Source of the DNA: Pieris napi
Taxonomy: Eukaryota > Arthropoda > Insecta > Lepidoptera > Pieridae
Assembly (NCBI RefSeq): GCF_905475465.1
Contig: NC_062255.1
Coordinates: forward strand, 1-64,000
DNA length: 64,000 bases
Reading direction: 5' to 3'
Made by a program: the position numbers and the translations under genes. The notes under the pieces were generated by a model, which was given only the letters and a program-made list of their open reading frames with translations, was not told the DNA's origin and searched no databases. Below are positions 1-8,966 of the stretch, piece by piece; position 1 is the first letter of the stretch; each line of letters opens with the position of its first letter.

Positions 1-644
1 TACACTAAAACACGAAAACAACCACAACCCTACCCCTTATTAAACAACACAACCCTTCCCAAACCTCGTGTGCTCTATCAAAGCTAACAAAGATATTTTA
101 TATCTTATACTCACACTTAATAATTAATCTGCAAGTAATCCACCCTCACCCGTACAAAATGTATAAAGTTACTTCTATTCATATATTACCTTTTACTCTT
201 TTTACAATTATAATACCCAACATTTAATATTTAACTTAACTTCGATTCAATTACTTAATACTACTAACCTATGTTAGACCTTAATCTCAAATTTATTCTA
301 TCTATTTTTCATTAAATAGGAAATTTAAATCCCACTTTACTGTGTTAATATCATTTGTACTAAACATAATTTAATATATTGATTCCATTTTTATTTTACT
401 ATAAGTTTAATCCCATTTTATTGTACATTCTTATTTTATTACAATTTTATATTTTTTATATAATTCTACTTCACTGAATGATAATATTTTTAATCTCGTT
501 TGTGTAACTAGTTACGCATTATTCTAATATTAGGATTCATTTTCACTATAGATTACCCCTGTTCAGGTTTAACCGTATATCAACTGTATGTGTAATTATA
601 AAACTTTCCTATTTTTATCATTGTTACTATGTGTAATATTATAT

Positions 645-2230
645 GTTGGTGTTAAGAAGAGGGCTTAAACCGGGCGGCTGAGGGTCGGTTTTTGTATCTA
701 ATAGCAGAGCCGACCCTCTACAACCTACCCGTGTCCGACTCTAAACACCCGCATAGTTATTTATAAGCACATTAATTAAGCCCACCTTTGTTTATATCTA
801 GTTTTATATTAACTGTTTAATTCCATTTCACTGTGTATTTTTATCTTTATTTTACTACAATTCTAACTGATTTCTGTGTAATGTTAAGTGTTGGTGTTAA
901 GAAGAGGGCTTAAACCGGGCGGCTGAGGGTCGGTTATTGTATCTAATAGCAAAACCGATCCTCAACAACCTACCCGTGTCCGACTCTAAACACCCGCATA
1001 GTTATTTATAAGCACATTAATCAAGCCCACATTTGTTTACATCTAGTTTTATATTAACTGTTTAATTCCATTTCACTGTGTATTTTTATCTTTATTTTAC
1101 TACAATTCTGACTGATTTCTGTGTAATATTAAGTGTTGGTGTTAAGAAGAGGGCTTAAACCGGGCGGCTGAGGGTCGGTTATTGTATCTAATAGCAAAAC
1201 CGATCCTCAACAACCTACCCGTGTCCGACTCTAAACACCCGCATAGTTATTTATAAGCACATTAATTAAGCCCACCTTTGGTTACATCTAGTTTTATATA
1301 AACTGTTAATTCCATTTCACTGTGTATTTTTATCTTTATTTTACTACAATACTAACTGATCTCTGTGTAATATTAAGTGTTGGTGTTAAGAAGCGGGCTT
1401 AAACCGGGCGGCTGAGGGTCGGTTATTGTATCTAATAGCAGAACCGATCCTCAACAACCTACCCGTGTTCGACTCTAAACACCCGCATAGTTATTTATAA
1501 GCACATTAATTAAGCCCACCTTAGTTTACATCTAGTTTTATATCAACTATTTAATTCTAATTCCATTTCACTGTGCATTTTTATTTTTATTTTACTACAA
1601 TTCTAACTGATCTCTGTGTAATATTAAGTGTTGGTGTTAAGAAGCGGGCTTAAACCGGGCGGCTGAGGGTCGGTTATTGTATCTAATAGCAGAACCGATC
1701 CTCAACAACCTACCCGTGTTCGACTCTAAACACCCGCATAGTTATCTATAAGCACATTAATTAAGCCCACCTTTGTTTACATCTAGTTTTATATTAACAG
1801 TTTAATTCCATTTCACTGTGCATTTATATTTTTATACTACTATAATCGTAACTTTTCTCTGTGCAATGTTAAGTGCTGGTATTAAGATGCGGACTTAAAT
1901 CGGGCGGCTGAGGGAAGGTTATTGTATCTAATAGCAGAACCGACCCTCAACAACCTACCCGTGTTCAATTCTTATTACCTGCATAATTATAAACACAATT
2001 TGTTATCTAAATAATTATAAAACCACTCTTAGATATACTACTTAGTAGTAAAAATTTTTCTGTGTCAACCTACTTATTTAAGCACAAATAACTTGTTAAA
2101 ATTTTACTATCATTTTAAATAATCACTAGTTTTTAAGACGCGGACTCTGTTCAGGTGGTTGAGGGAAAAGAATTGTATCCCATAGCAAAACCAACCCTCA
2201 ACCGCCTAATTTACGCCCAATGTATATATT
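645..2230 (+). repeat. Seven tandem ~245-bp repeats in the 3' UTR
   Basis: Units begin near 645, 890, 1135, 1379, 1630, 1875 and about 2132. Spacing is 244-251 bp, and the last unit is the most diverged. Each unit opens with a GC-rich block that can fold: in the first unit GAGGGTCGG (680-688) faces CCGACCCTC (710-718) across a loop of about 21 nt. Units 2-5 extend the stem to 11 bp with one G-U pair. The last unit keeps a 12-bp stem through a different outer helix (GGTGGTTGAGGG with CCCTCAACCGCC). The rest of each unit is AT-rich and unstructured. What the repeats do is not shown by the sequence. Confidence 0.9.
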
Positions 2231-2307
2231 TCTTGTTATTCAATAAAGACTTCAAGCTGTATTTTTAGCTTAGCTTCCTCGGCCCCGGGGCGTAAGTCGC
2301 CGGGGGT

Positions 2308-2322
2308 GGTAGGCCTACTATC

Positions 2323-2365
<43 letters not shown>
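2308..2365 (+). other. TRAS 3'-terminal motif and poly(A) tail
   Basis: GGTAGGCCTA at 2308-2317 lies about 10 nt before the poly(A). The same ten bases occur at 24,626-24,635, before the poly(A) of the complete TRAS element, and the preceding GC-rich block is also alignable. In this class of element the 3' end of the RNA is where reverse transcriptase binds and starts target-primed synthesis, so shared terminal sequence is expected to be functional. Confidence 0.7.
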
Positions 2366-2368
<3 letters not shown>

Positions 2369-2567
2369 AACCTAACCTAACCTAACCTAACCTAACCTAA
2401 CCTAACCTAACCTAACCTAACCTAACCTAACCTAACCTAACCTAACCTAACCTAACCTAACCTAACCTAACCTAACCTAACCTAACCTAACCTAACCTAA
2501 CCTAACCTAACCTAACCTAACCTAACCTAACCTAACCTAACCTAACCTAACCTAACCTAACCTAACC
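2366..2567. repeat. Telomeric repeat block (CCTAA), about 40 units
   Basis: An uninterrupted pentanucleotide array lies between the poly(A) of the left TRAS-type element and the poly(T) of the SART-type element on the - strand. The two retrotransposons therefore meet tail to tail across this tract. CCTAA/TTAGG is the canonical arthropod telomeric repeat. Confidence 0.97.
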
Positions 2568-2857
2568 TTTTTTTTTTTTTTTTTTTTTTATGAAGGAGGT
2601 TAAAATGCACAATTGCAGGCCCGCGGGCGTATGCAGTCGCTACCGCGGGGACTGTGGGGATGGTTATCTCTTATCCCTCTGCTAACCAGAGGGGAGAAAC
2701 CCGACCCACTAAAAATTCCTCCTAGGCCCTCCATATCACCTGCAGTGCCAGACACATCCATTCTGAATGAATGACATCTGGCACCGCATTGAATTCCCCG
2801 GGGGTCGCACAAGGCATTCAACCCAGGGAATTCAGGCGAATATGTCCGCATAAGGGC
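2568..2857 (-). other. SART copy A 3' UTR and poly(A) tail
   Basis: About 268 bp follow the ORF2 stop, then a 22-nt A tail (T on the + strand). A stem-loop can form at 2746-2783 (outer arms TGCCAGA and TCTGGCA, inner CATTC and GAATG). The related element at 10,452-16,821 shares the short motif TTTAGTGGGT in its 3' UTR. SART-type reverse transcriptases are known to need 3' UTR structure for target-primed reverse transcription. Confidence 0.75.
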
Positions 2858-5800
2858 TCAACGACGGCGCAGCTGAACGCTGTTGGGCGTACGCTCTTCG
2901 CGTCCAGCCCCCGCGCCCACGCCACGCCTTCGCCGAGCACAACCCCTCCGGCCATCGCCACACACCTCCCGCTGACGCTCAGCAGCCTCCTTCTGCAGCA
3001 AAACGCGCTCACAGAAGAAAGCTACCGCTCGCCATGCCTCTTGGCTACCAAGCATTGCTGCAACAACGCTCGGTAGCGAGAGGTCCGTCCCGATGACCGA
3101 CACTAGGTCGTGGCGTTGCCTCGACCAAGTGGCACATTCAGCCAGGGTGTGCTCCGCCGTGTCCTCCGGGGCGCCACAATGGTGGCAGATGGGATGGATT
3201 TCCCGTCCCGCCACCTTGTGCAGAAACCGTCCGAAGCACCCATGCCCGGACAGCATCTGCGCCATCCGAAAGGACACAGCCCCACCCGGACGATTCACCC
3301 ATTCCCGTAAAAATGGGCGAATCGCCTCCACTGTTCTTAAACCCGCCCTTGGCATAGCCAGATCATGGGCCCACCTATTAAAGGTGTCCTCCCTGGCTTG
3401 CCTCCTCGCTGGTTCGACCAATTCGGCCCATCGGCCATCTGCTCTCGTCTCACACTTGAGACGATACAGGCCACTTAGGGCCACCGCCTCGAACTCCCAG
3501 GGCGGAGTCCCCGCCAACAGGCACGCCGCCTCGAATGAGACAGTCCGATAGCAGCGAGCTGCCCGAACCGCCATCACTCGCTGCGGCCTCCTGAGCAGGG
3601 CGCGGTTCTTCGCCCCCAGCCTATCATCCCATATTGGGGCCCCATACAAGGCCATACTGCGTATGACACCGCAGTACAGCCTCCGTACACTCTGCTGAGG
3701 GCCCCCAATATTAGGCAGAAGCCTTGCTAGCGCCCCCGCTGCCCCCACTAACTTCCCCCCGAGAGCCTTAAAGTGGGCCTCAAAGTTCCAGCGACCGTCC
3801 AAGACGAGACCAAGGTATTTCATCTTGGACGACACCGGAACCCTTACTCCTTCCACCATCAGGACCGCCCCAGGAGGTGGACCATTCCTAGGGCCATGGA
3901 ACAATAGGGCGTCCGTCTTATCGAGAGACACCCTAAGTCCCAGGGCCCCTATCCGTCTAACAGTAAGGGAGGTGCCAACCGTTGCAAGTCGAGCCACCTC
4001 CCCATAGCTTGCCCCACTGGCCACTACGAGGGTATCGTCTGCATAGCAGAAGACGCGCAATCCTGGCAGAAGCGCGCCCCGCAATACCCAATCGTAGGCC
4101 ATGTCCCACAGGAGTGGCCCTAGGACCGAGCCTTGAGGTACCCCACACCGCACAGGGTGGTAACAGACCGTGCCCTCTCTATTGGAGTACACGATCCGTC
4201 TCTCCGCAAAATAGTCCCCCACTATCCGGCGCAGATACAGAGGGACCTCAAAAAATTCAAGGGCCTCTCCAACCACGCCAAAAGGGAGACTATTGAAGGC
4301 ATTGGCAATATCTAATGATACTGCCAATGCCCTTCCACCCTCGCTAACCACCCCACCGGTGTGAGACCTCAGGTCCCGAAGAGCATCTAGCGTCGACCGA
4401 CCCGCCCGAAAGCCGTACTGTGCCTCGCTCAGATCCGGCCCCTCAACAGAGAGGTGCCGGCACAACCGAGACGCCACGACCCACTCCAGCGCCTTGCCCG
4501 CCTCGTCCAAAAGGACAATAGGGCGGTAAGCCGCCGAACTGTCCGCCGGGCGGTCCTCCTTCCGCACGAGACACAGTCGTCCCGTCTTCCAAGCCACCGG
4601 GAACCGTCCACCGCGCAAACACGCAGTGTACAACTCCCGGACGGAGACCTCCATATGAGGGAGGACTACTGCCAGGACACGCGCATGCACACCATCCGGG
4701 CCAGGTGCTTTCTTGCGGGCTTTGAGACGGGTAAGGATAGCCTCCATCTCTATATCAGAGACTTCCGGAGCTATCCCTTCCTCTCCGCCCGCCACATCCC
4801 CCACAGACGCCGCCATATTCAGAGGGATAGTGTCAGAAGGCAAAGGAAACAGATCCGCCACCACCCGCTTCAGGAAGGTCGGTTCCAGACTCTCCACGAG
4901 AGGCATCCCCGTACCTTTCAGCCTCTTACGAGCCGATCGGTAGGGGCGCCCCCATGGATCATCATTCAACCCCCGAAGCATCTCCTGATGAGTCCTTTCC
5001 TTTGCCTCACAGATAGCCCCCTGGAGAGCCTTCTTGCGATCATTATAGATCAACCGAAGGCCCTCCGTGACATTGGGGCTATCTCCCCTCCTCCGGCGGC
5101 TCCTGTAGTAGGCCCTTCTGGCCTCACCACATGCGCCTCGGAGATTGCCAATCTCCGATGTCCACCAGTAGACCGCTCTCCTCCCCTTCGGCGGCCTCCA
5201 TTTGGGCATTGCCGCATCCGACACCCTTCGGAGACTTAGGCTCAGTCTGCCAGCTCCTTCATCTACATCCAGAACACCAGTGGGCGCACACCACCCCTCG
5301 ACAATTGCCACCTCCTGCGCAATCTGACGGTCCAGTCGGCCTATGGACCAGCGAGGAAATCTCATCCGAGTCTGCCCCCGCACATCCCACCTCATCGAAG
5401 TGGAGACCCACATCTGGATATAACGATGATCCGATAGGGTCTCCACTCCGTCCAGCACAGTCCATGCCGTCGTTACCCGGGCCGCCGCCGCAGAAGCAAG
5501 GGTCACATCCACCCTTGAACTGCCCTGTGGGCGGACACAGGTGGGCTCCGTTCCCTCGTTTAAGAATACGAGGCCCAACTCCGCCGCCCACTCCTCCAGA
5601 ACCGGGCCCCTCCGACACGACACCCTGTCACCCCAGGTGGGAGACCTCGCATTAAGGTCTCCCATGAGGATAAGGGGCCGCGGAAGAGCCCCCCGTATGG
5701 CCAGGCCCATGGCATCAAGGAAACCCTCGAAATGGCTCAGACGCTCATTGGGGGAAAAATACGCTCCGACGAACGTCCATTCCCCCCAATCAGCCAGAAC

Positions 5801-6031
5801 AAACCCAGAACCTCTCTCTCTTAGAGAGAGAGGAGGTCCATGCGGCCGAGCAATCACAGCCGCATCACCTCGAAGGTCCCCCACCCATGAGCTCTGTCGC
5901 GACACATAGTAGGGCTCAGTAACAACGGCCGCCATCACCCCCCACTCCGCCATCGACTGCAGGAACAAGTCCTGAGCCGCAGCGGAGCGCCTTAAATTCC
6001 CCTGAAGGAGGCTAGTAAGGCTGTCAGACAT
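2858..6031 (-). CDS. SART copy A ORF2: endonuclease and reverse transcriptase (1057 aa)
   Basis: This is the pol protein that nicks TTAGG/CCTAA DNA and copies the element RNA onto the nick. Residues 1-205 form an apurinic-type endonuclease with catalytic landmarks TEPY (Glu39), GDLN (about 124-127) and SDH (about 200-202). The reverse transcriptase follows, with APGPDG near 442, SLDIANAF near 572, GVPQGS near 630 and the catalytic YADD at about 663-666. A C-terminal zinc motif CX2CX8HX4C lies at about 949-966. No RNase H domain is visible. The ATG sits one base after the ORF1 stop (TAAAATG), which suggests translation by termination-reinitiation as described for SART1. The frame is intact over 3.2 kb, so the copy is young or under selection. 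Product sequence differs substantially from the other SART ORF2 in this window. Confidence 0.93.
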   Translation of the reverse strand: MSDSLTSLLQGNLRRSAAAQDLFLQSMAEWGVMAAVVTEPYYVSRQSSWVGDLRGDAAVIARPHGPPLSLRERGSGFVLADWGEWTFVGAYFSPNERLSHFEGFLDAMGLAIRGALPRPLILMGDLNARSPTWGDRVSCRRGPVLEEWAAELGLVFLNEGTEPTCVRPQGSSRVDVTLASAAAARVTTAWTVLDGVETLSDHRYIQMWVSTSMRWDVRGQTRMRFPRWSIGRLDRQIAQEVAIVEGWCAPTGVLDVDEGAGRLSLSLRRVSDAAMPKWRPPKGRRAVYWWTSEIGNLRGACGEARRAYYRSRRRRGDSPNVTEGLRLIYNDRKKALQGAICEAKERTHQEMLRGLNDDPWGRPYRSARKRLKGTGMPLVESLEPTFLKRVVADLFPLPSDTIPLNMAASVGDVAGGEEGIAPEVSDIEMEAILTRLKARKKAPGPDGVHARVLAVVLPHMEVSVRELYTACLRGGRFPVAWKTGRLCLVRKEDRPADSSAAYRPIVLLDEAGKALEWVVASRLCRHLSVEGPDLSEAQYGFRAGRSTLDALRDLRSHTGGVVSEGGRALAVSLDIANAFNSLPFGVVGEALEFFEVPLYLRRIVGDYFAERRIVYSNREGTVCYHPVRCGVPQGSVLGPLLWDMAYDWVLRGALLPGLRVFCYADDTLVVASGASYGEVARLATVGTSLTVRRIGALGLRVSLDKTDALLFHGPRNGPPPGAVLMVEGVRVPVSSKMKYLGLVLDGRWNFEAHFKALGGKLVGAAGALARLLPNIGGPQQSVRRLYCGVIRSMALYGAPIWDDRLGAKNRALLRRPQRVMAVRAARCYRTVSFEAACLLAGTPPWEFEAVALSGLYRLKCETRADGRWAELVEPARRQAREDTFNRWAHDLAMPRAGLRTVEAIRPFLREWVNRPGGAVSFRMAQMLSGHGCFGRFLHKVAGREIHPICHHCGAPEDTAEHTLAECATWSRQRHDLVSVIGTDLSLPSVVAAMLGSQEAWRAVAFFCERVLLQKEAAERQREVCGDGRRGCARRRRGVGAGAGREERTPNSVQLRRR

Positions 6032-6032
6032 T

Positions 6033-8090
6033 TTATTTGTTTGACAGCTCTACACCAACCTCCATGGGAGCATTCCCCACCACCGTGCTGGACGCTACAG
6101 GGGCATACGGGGCCCCCCTCCGCCTTGGAGGGTTGCAGGCCCTACCCCCCATTTTGTGGTCTGCCGGCTTCCCAGCCGCTGAGCAGACCACACAATGCAG
6201 CTCTTTCGAGCTGCACTCATGGGCCTTGTGACCTACAACCCCACATCTAAAGCACGCCTCCGCCATGTCCACCGCCGAGGTACAGGTGACCCGCACGTGA
6301 CCAAACTCCTGGCACTTAAAGCACCTCAAAGGGCGATCCTCTCGGATTTCAACCCGACAGGAGCTCCACCCAATGAGGAGCTTTCCTTGGCACACTTTCT
6401 CGGCGGCGGCGACCGGACACAGGAGGAACATCTCCCCCAAGCCCCGTATCCCACGCCTCCAAATCTTACCTGGCTTGATCGCTTCAGCCAGGCACCCACC
6501 CATGGCAGCCACCGCCTCCGTCACATCCCTCTCAGTGATGCTGTCGTCGAGGTCCCGAATAAGGAGGTCCGCACATTTGACGGGCCTCCCCACCAAGGCT
6601 TCCTCCGACAGCACCACACGAAGCCTAGCCGCCAGGGCATCAGCCTTCTCCTCCCTGTCAACCCCCGGCACCTCCAGCATCCGAGCTCCCGTTGCTGTTA
6701 GCCGGATGCTGATACTTGCGATACCAATCTCAGCCAGGCTAATACCATTTCTGGCCTTGGTTAACACGTCGGCATACGTCACCCCCCGCTCCACCGCCTC
6801 CCTCCGCAATGTGATGACCACTGCGGAAGTTTTCGGCGGAGTGAGCGAAGGCTGCACCCTGACAGACCGCCCAGCCGAGGGCCCTGCGCCGTGACCCACT
6901 CCATGGTCCTGTGCCTGGCCCACACGGCCACTTCCCCCACTCACAGGGGGAAGGACCGGCGCAGCGGGAGAACCACTCTTCTTCCCCTTTCCTTTTCCCT
7001 TCTTCTTTTTTTTGGTGACGGTCGCCCAGCTTCCGTCACCAGGACCCCCAGAGCCCTGGGGCCCCAAAAGACCTGGGGCCTCCGGGACTCTGCTCCCCTC
7101 AAAAACTTCGGGGCCCTGGGTCCCCACCACATTCGGAGCCACCGTGCCCCGACCCCCCAATGAACCCTCACGGGTCCTTGAGCCCTGGGGCCCCGTTAAA
7201 TTCGGGGCCCCCGGGCCCCCCCTCTCTACAAAACGCTCGGGGTTCTGACTACGGGCCGATGCCGCCAGCGGAGGACGCAGCACAGGCTCAGGGAGGAGCC
7301 TGTCCCCAATCCCCGCAAGCTTGGCATCCAACATGCCCCCAACAGCCCGCATCACATCCCCCATAAGATTCTCCCTCACCCCGTCCAAAAGCCCCTCCAT
7401 CATTTGACGGAGGGCATCTGGAGTGGAGGGACCCTCCACCGACACGGAGTGTCCCTTTGCCTGCGCAAAGTGCGCAGTGCGTTCATTAAAATCCCTCCTA
7501 AGGGCCGCAAGCTCCAGACCCAGGTCTTTTACCTGGGCCCTCAGGCGAACATTGTCTCTTTGGAGACGCCTATCCTCATCCCCCCTGAGGCATCTGTCGG
7601 CGAGATCCTCCACCATCTCGCCCATATCTTTCGCCGCAACCTTTAGGTCGCGCACAAACTTACCTTTAAGGTTGCCCGACTTCACCGCAATCTCTATGAT
7701 TTGGTGAACCCGGGCAGCCGACTTCTCCTTGATCTCAGGAACCCCCAAGAGAACCACTGCGTCCTCGTAATCCTCCCATGATGAGAGGGGCCCGTCCGGA
7801 GCCTTCACTGAGCTTGCTGAGGCCCCATCCTGTAAATGGCCCCCAGCACCACGCTTTTCCTCTCCAGGGAGAGGCCAGGCCTCAAGATCCCGCAACTCAC
7901 TCTGCGCCACCTCCAAACCCACCACATGAGAAGCCGCCTTTTTTGGTGGCTTACCCTTGGCAGGTGGAGAAGATGGAGAAGAACTTCCCTTCCCATCCCG
8001 CCCTGGGCTCTTAGCATGACCCCGCTTTCTAAAACAAGTGCCAATAGGCACATCGTCGTCACTATCGGACGACGACGGAAACCTCCCCAT
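6033..8090 (-). CDS. SART copy A ORF1: gag-like nucleic-acid-binding protein (about 685 aa)
   Basis: ORF1 proteins of the R1 clade bind the element RNA and, for SART and TRAS, help target the complex to telomeres. The C-terminal part has three zinc knuckles: two of the form CX2CX4HX4C (CFKCQEFGHVRVTC and CFRCGVVGHKAHEC) and a third longer one (CX2CX8HX6C). The N-terminus is acidic and serine-rich. The middle has a predicted helical region, proline/glycine-rich imperfect repeats and a lysine run (KKKKKGKGKGKK). The frame is open from 8171, but the first 27 residues come from AT-rich 5' leader. I prefer the ATG at 8090, which has A at -3 and G at +4; the ATGs at 8102 and 8171 are alternatives. 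The stop codon precedes ORF2 by one base. Confidence 0.9.
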   Translation of the reverse strand: MGRFPSSSDSDDDVPIGTCFRKRGHAKSPGRDGKGSSSPSSPPAKGKPPKKAASHVVGLEVAQSELRDLEAWPLPGEEKRGAGGHLQDGASASSVKAPDGPLSSWEDYEDAVVLLGVPEIKEKSAARVHQIIEIAVKSGNLKGKFVRDLKVAAKDMGEMVEDLADRCLRGDEDRRLQRDNVRLRAQVKDLGLELAALRRDFNERTAHFAQAKGHSVSVEGPSTPDALRQMMEGLLDGVRENLMGDVMRAVGGMLDAKLAGIGDRLLPEPVLRPPLAASARSQNPERFVERGGPGAPNLTGPQGSRTREGSLGGRGTVAPNVVGTQGPEVFEGSRVPEAPGLLGPQGSGGPGDGSWATVTKKKKKGKGKGKKSGSPAAPVLPPVSGGSGRVGQAQDHGVGHGAGPSAGRSVRVQPSLTPPKTSAVVITLRREAVERGVTYADVLTKARNGISLAEIGIASISIRLTATGARMLEVPGVDREEKADALAARLRVVLSEEALVGRPVKCADLLIRDLDDSITERDVTEAVAAMGGCLAEAIKPGKIWRRGIRGLGEMFLLCPVAAAEKVCQGKLLIGWSSCRVEIREDRPLRCFKCQEFGHVRVTCTSAVDMAEACFRCGVVGHKAHECSSKELHCVVCSAAGKPADHKMGGRACNPPRRRGAPYAPVASSTVVGNAPMEVGVELSNK

Positions 8091-8200
8091 AATCCTCCTC
8101 ATCAATGAAGATGCATGTATGAAATGGATGAATACAATGAAATAATATAAATAATATAATACACCACACAAAACTAAATTAAATAAAGATTAACTCTAAC

Positions 8201-8329
8201 TCAAAATCAAAATCAAAATTAAAATTAAAATTAAAATTAAAATTAAAATTAAAATTAAAATTAAAATTAAAATTAAAATTAAAATTAAAATTAAAATTAA
8301 AATTAAAATTAGACTTAAAATTAAATATA
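8201..8329. repeat. AAAATT hexanucleotide array
   Basis: Near-perfect tandem AAAATT units with slightly diverged ends lie in the 5' leader of SART copy A, about 110-240 bp upstream of the preferred ORF1 start. Its frame-open translation (alternating Leu and Ile) is an artefact of composition. No function can be read from it. Confidence 0.9.
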
Positions 8330-8966
8330 ATGTCTTAATCCACTTCGGTGTAAATCTTCCACGTTCACTCACTGCGGTGTGAGAGACGTCCGCCAACACC
8401 GACGCGTCACAGCGCCTCACTTGACACCAAATTTACGACAAGATGGCGTCGTATATTGTAACATAAATGATGAATGATGCTAACATCAATATCTCAGCCC
8501 TCCCTGCTCCAAACCAGACTATGTTGATACCAATCAAACCGCCTTATTGAGACGAAGGCGATGGTTATCTCTTCTAGGTCATCAGACCACCCTCCGAAAT
8601 AATATGGTTTAAAAACCACCTCAAAACTAAAAGTAATTTTTTAGCCAACTCTGTGAGCCGATTTTAAAAATAAAAGTACTCACATAGTCACTGCAATCCA
8701 ACACATAGAATAAGTTCTAAAAACTTATACGTCGTCACGACAAAAACAACACAAACACACCGGGTCAATTTCCCACTCACTTATGCCTTGTAGTTATTAA
8801 TGTTTATAACTTACAAGGTTCACACACACATCAAAATGATCAGTATTAATTCCTGAATCTTATGAAACCATTCACAAAATTATCAGACACAAAAATCCCA
8901 CATAGGATTTTTATAGCCGCGGAGCGAACGAAAACGCAGTTGCCGCTACGACAGCTCGACGCGTAC
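8330..8966 (-). other. 5' leader of SART copy A, unassigned part
   Basis: Non-coding on both strands as far as I can see. It links the hexanucleotide array to the tRNA-like array. A short stretch near 8561-8580 (GATGGTTATCTCTT) also occurs in the 3' UTR of the same element near 2658-2671, which supports its being part of the element. No clear promoter motif was recognised. Confidence 0.5.

Larger units (their letters stand above)
1..2365 (+). mobile_element. TRAS-type telomeric non-LTR retrotransposon, 3' UTR and poly(A) only (5' part lies outside the window)
   Basis: No coding sequence is visible. The segment is an AT-rich 3' UTR that contains tandem ~245-bp repeats, ends in a GC-rich terminal block, and finishes with a 39-nt poly(A) (2327-2365) joined directly to CCTAA repeats. 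Poly(A) followed by CCTAA on the same strand is the TRAS orientation. The terminal block shares the motif GGTAGGCCTA with the complete TRAS element that ends at 24,696, which supports the family call. The left limit of the 3' UTR and all of its ORFs are off the window. A 3' UTR of more than 2.3 kb is long for the R1 clade. Alternative: a subtelomeric satellite captured in front of a LINE tail. Confidence 0.75.

Noticed and set aside
1..640. CRISPR-like or prokaryotic repeat array in the left 2 kb
   Set aside because: Units are ~245 bp, contiguous and end in a poly(A) and eukaryotic telomeric repeat; spacers are not present.
4454..5239. 261-codon + strand frame
   Set aside because: Antisense shadow of the SART ORF2; GC-rich coding sequence leaves long open frames on the other strand, and no domain was seen.
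8196..8420. 74-codon frame of alternating Leu and Ile on the - strand
   Set aside because: It is the translation of the AAAATT hexanucleotide array; no gene-like composition.
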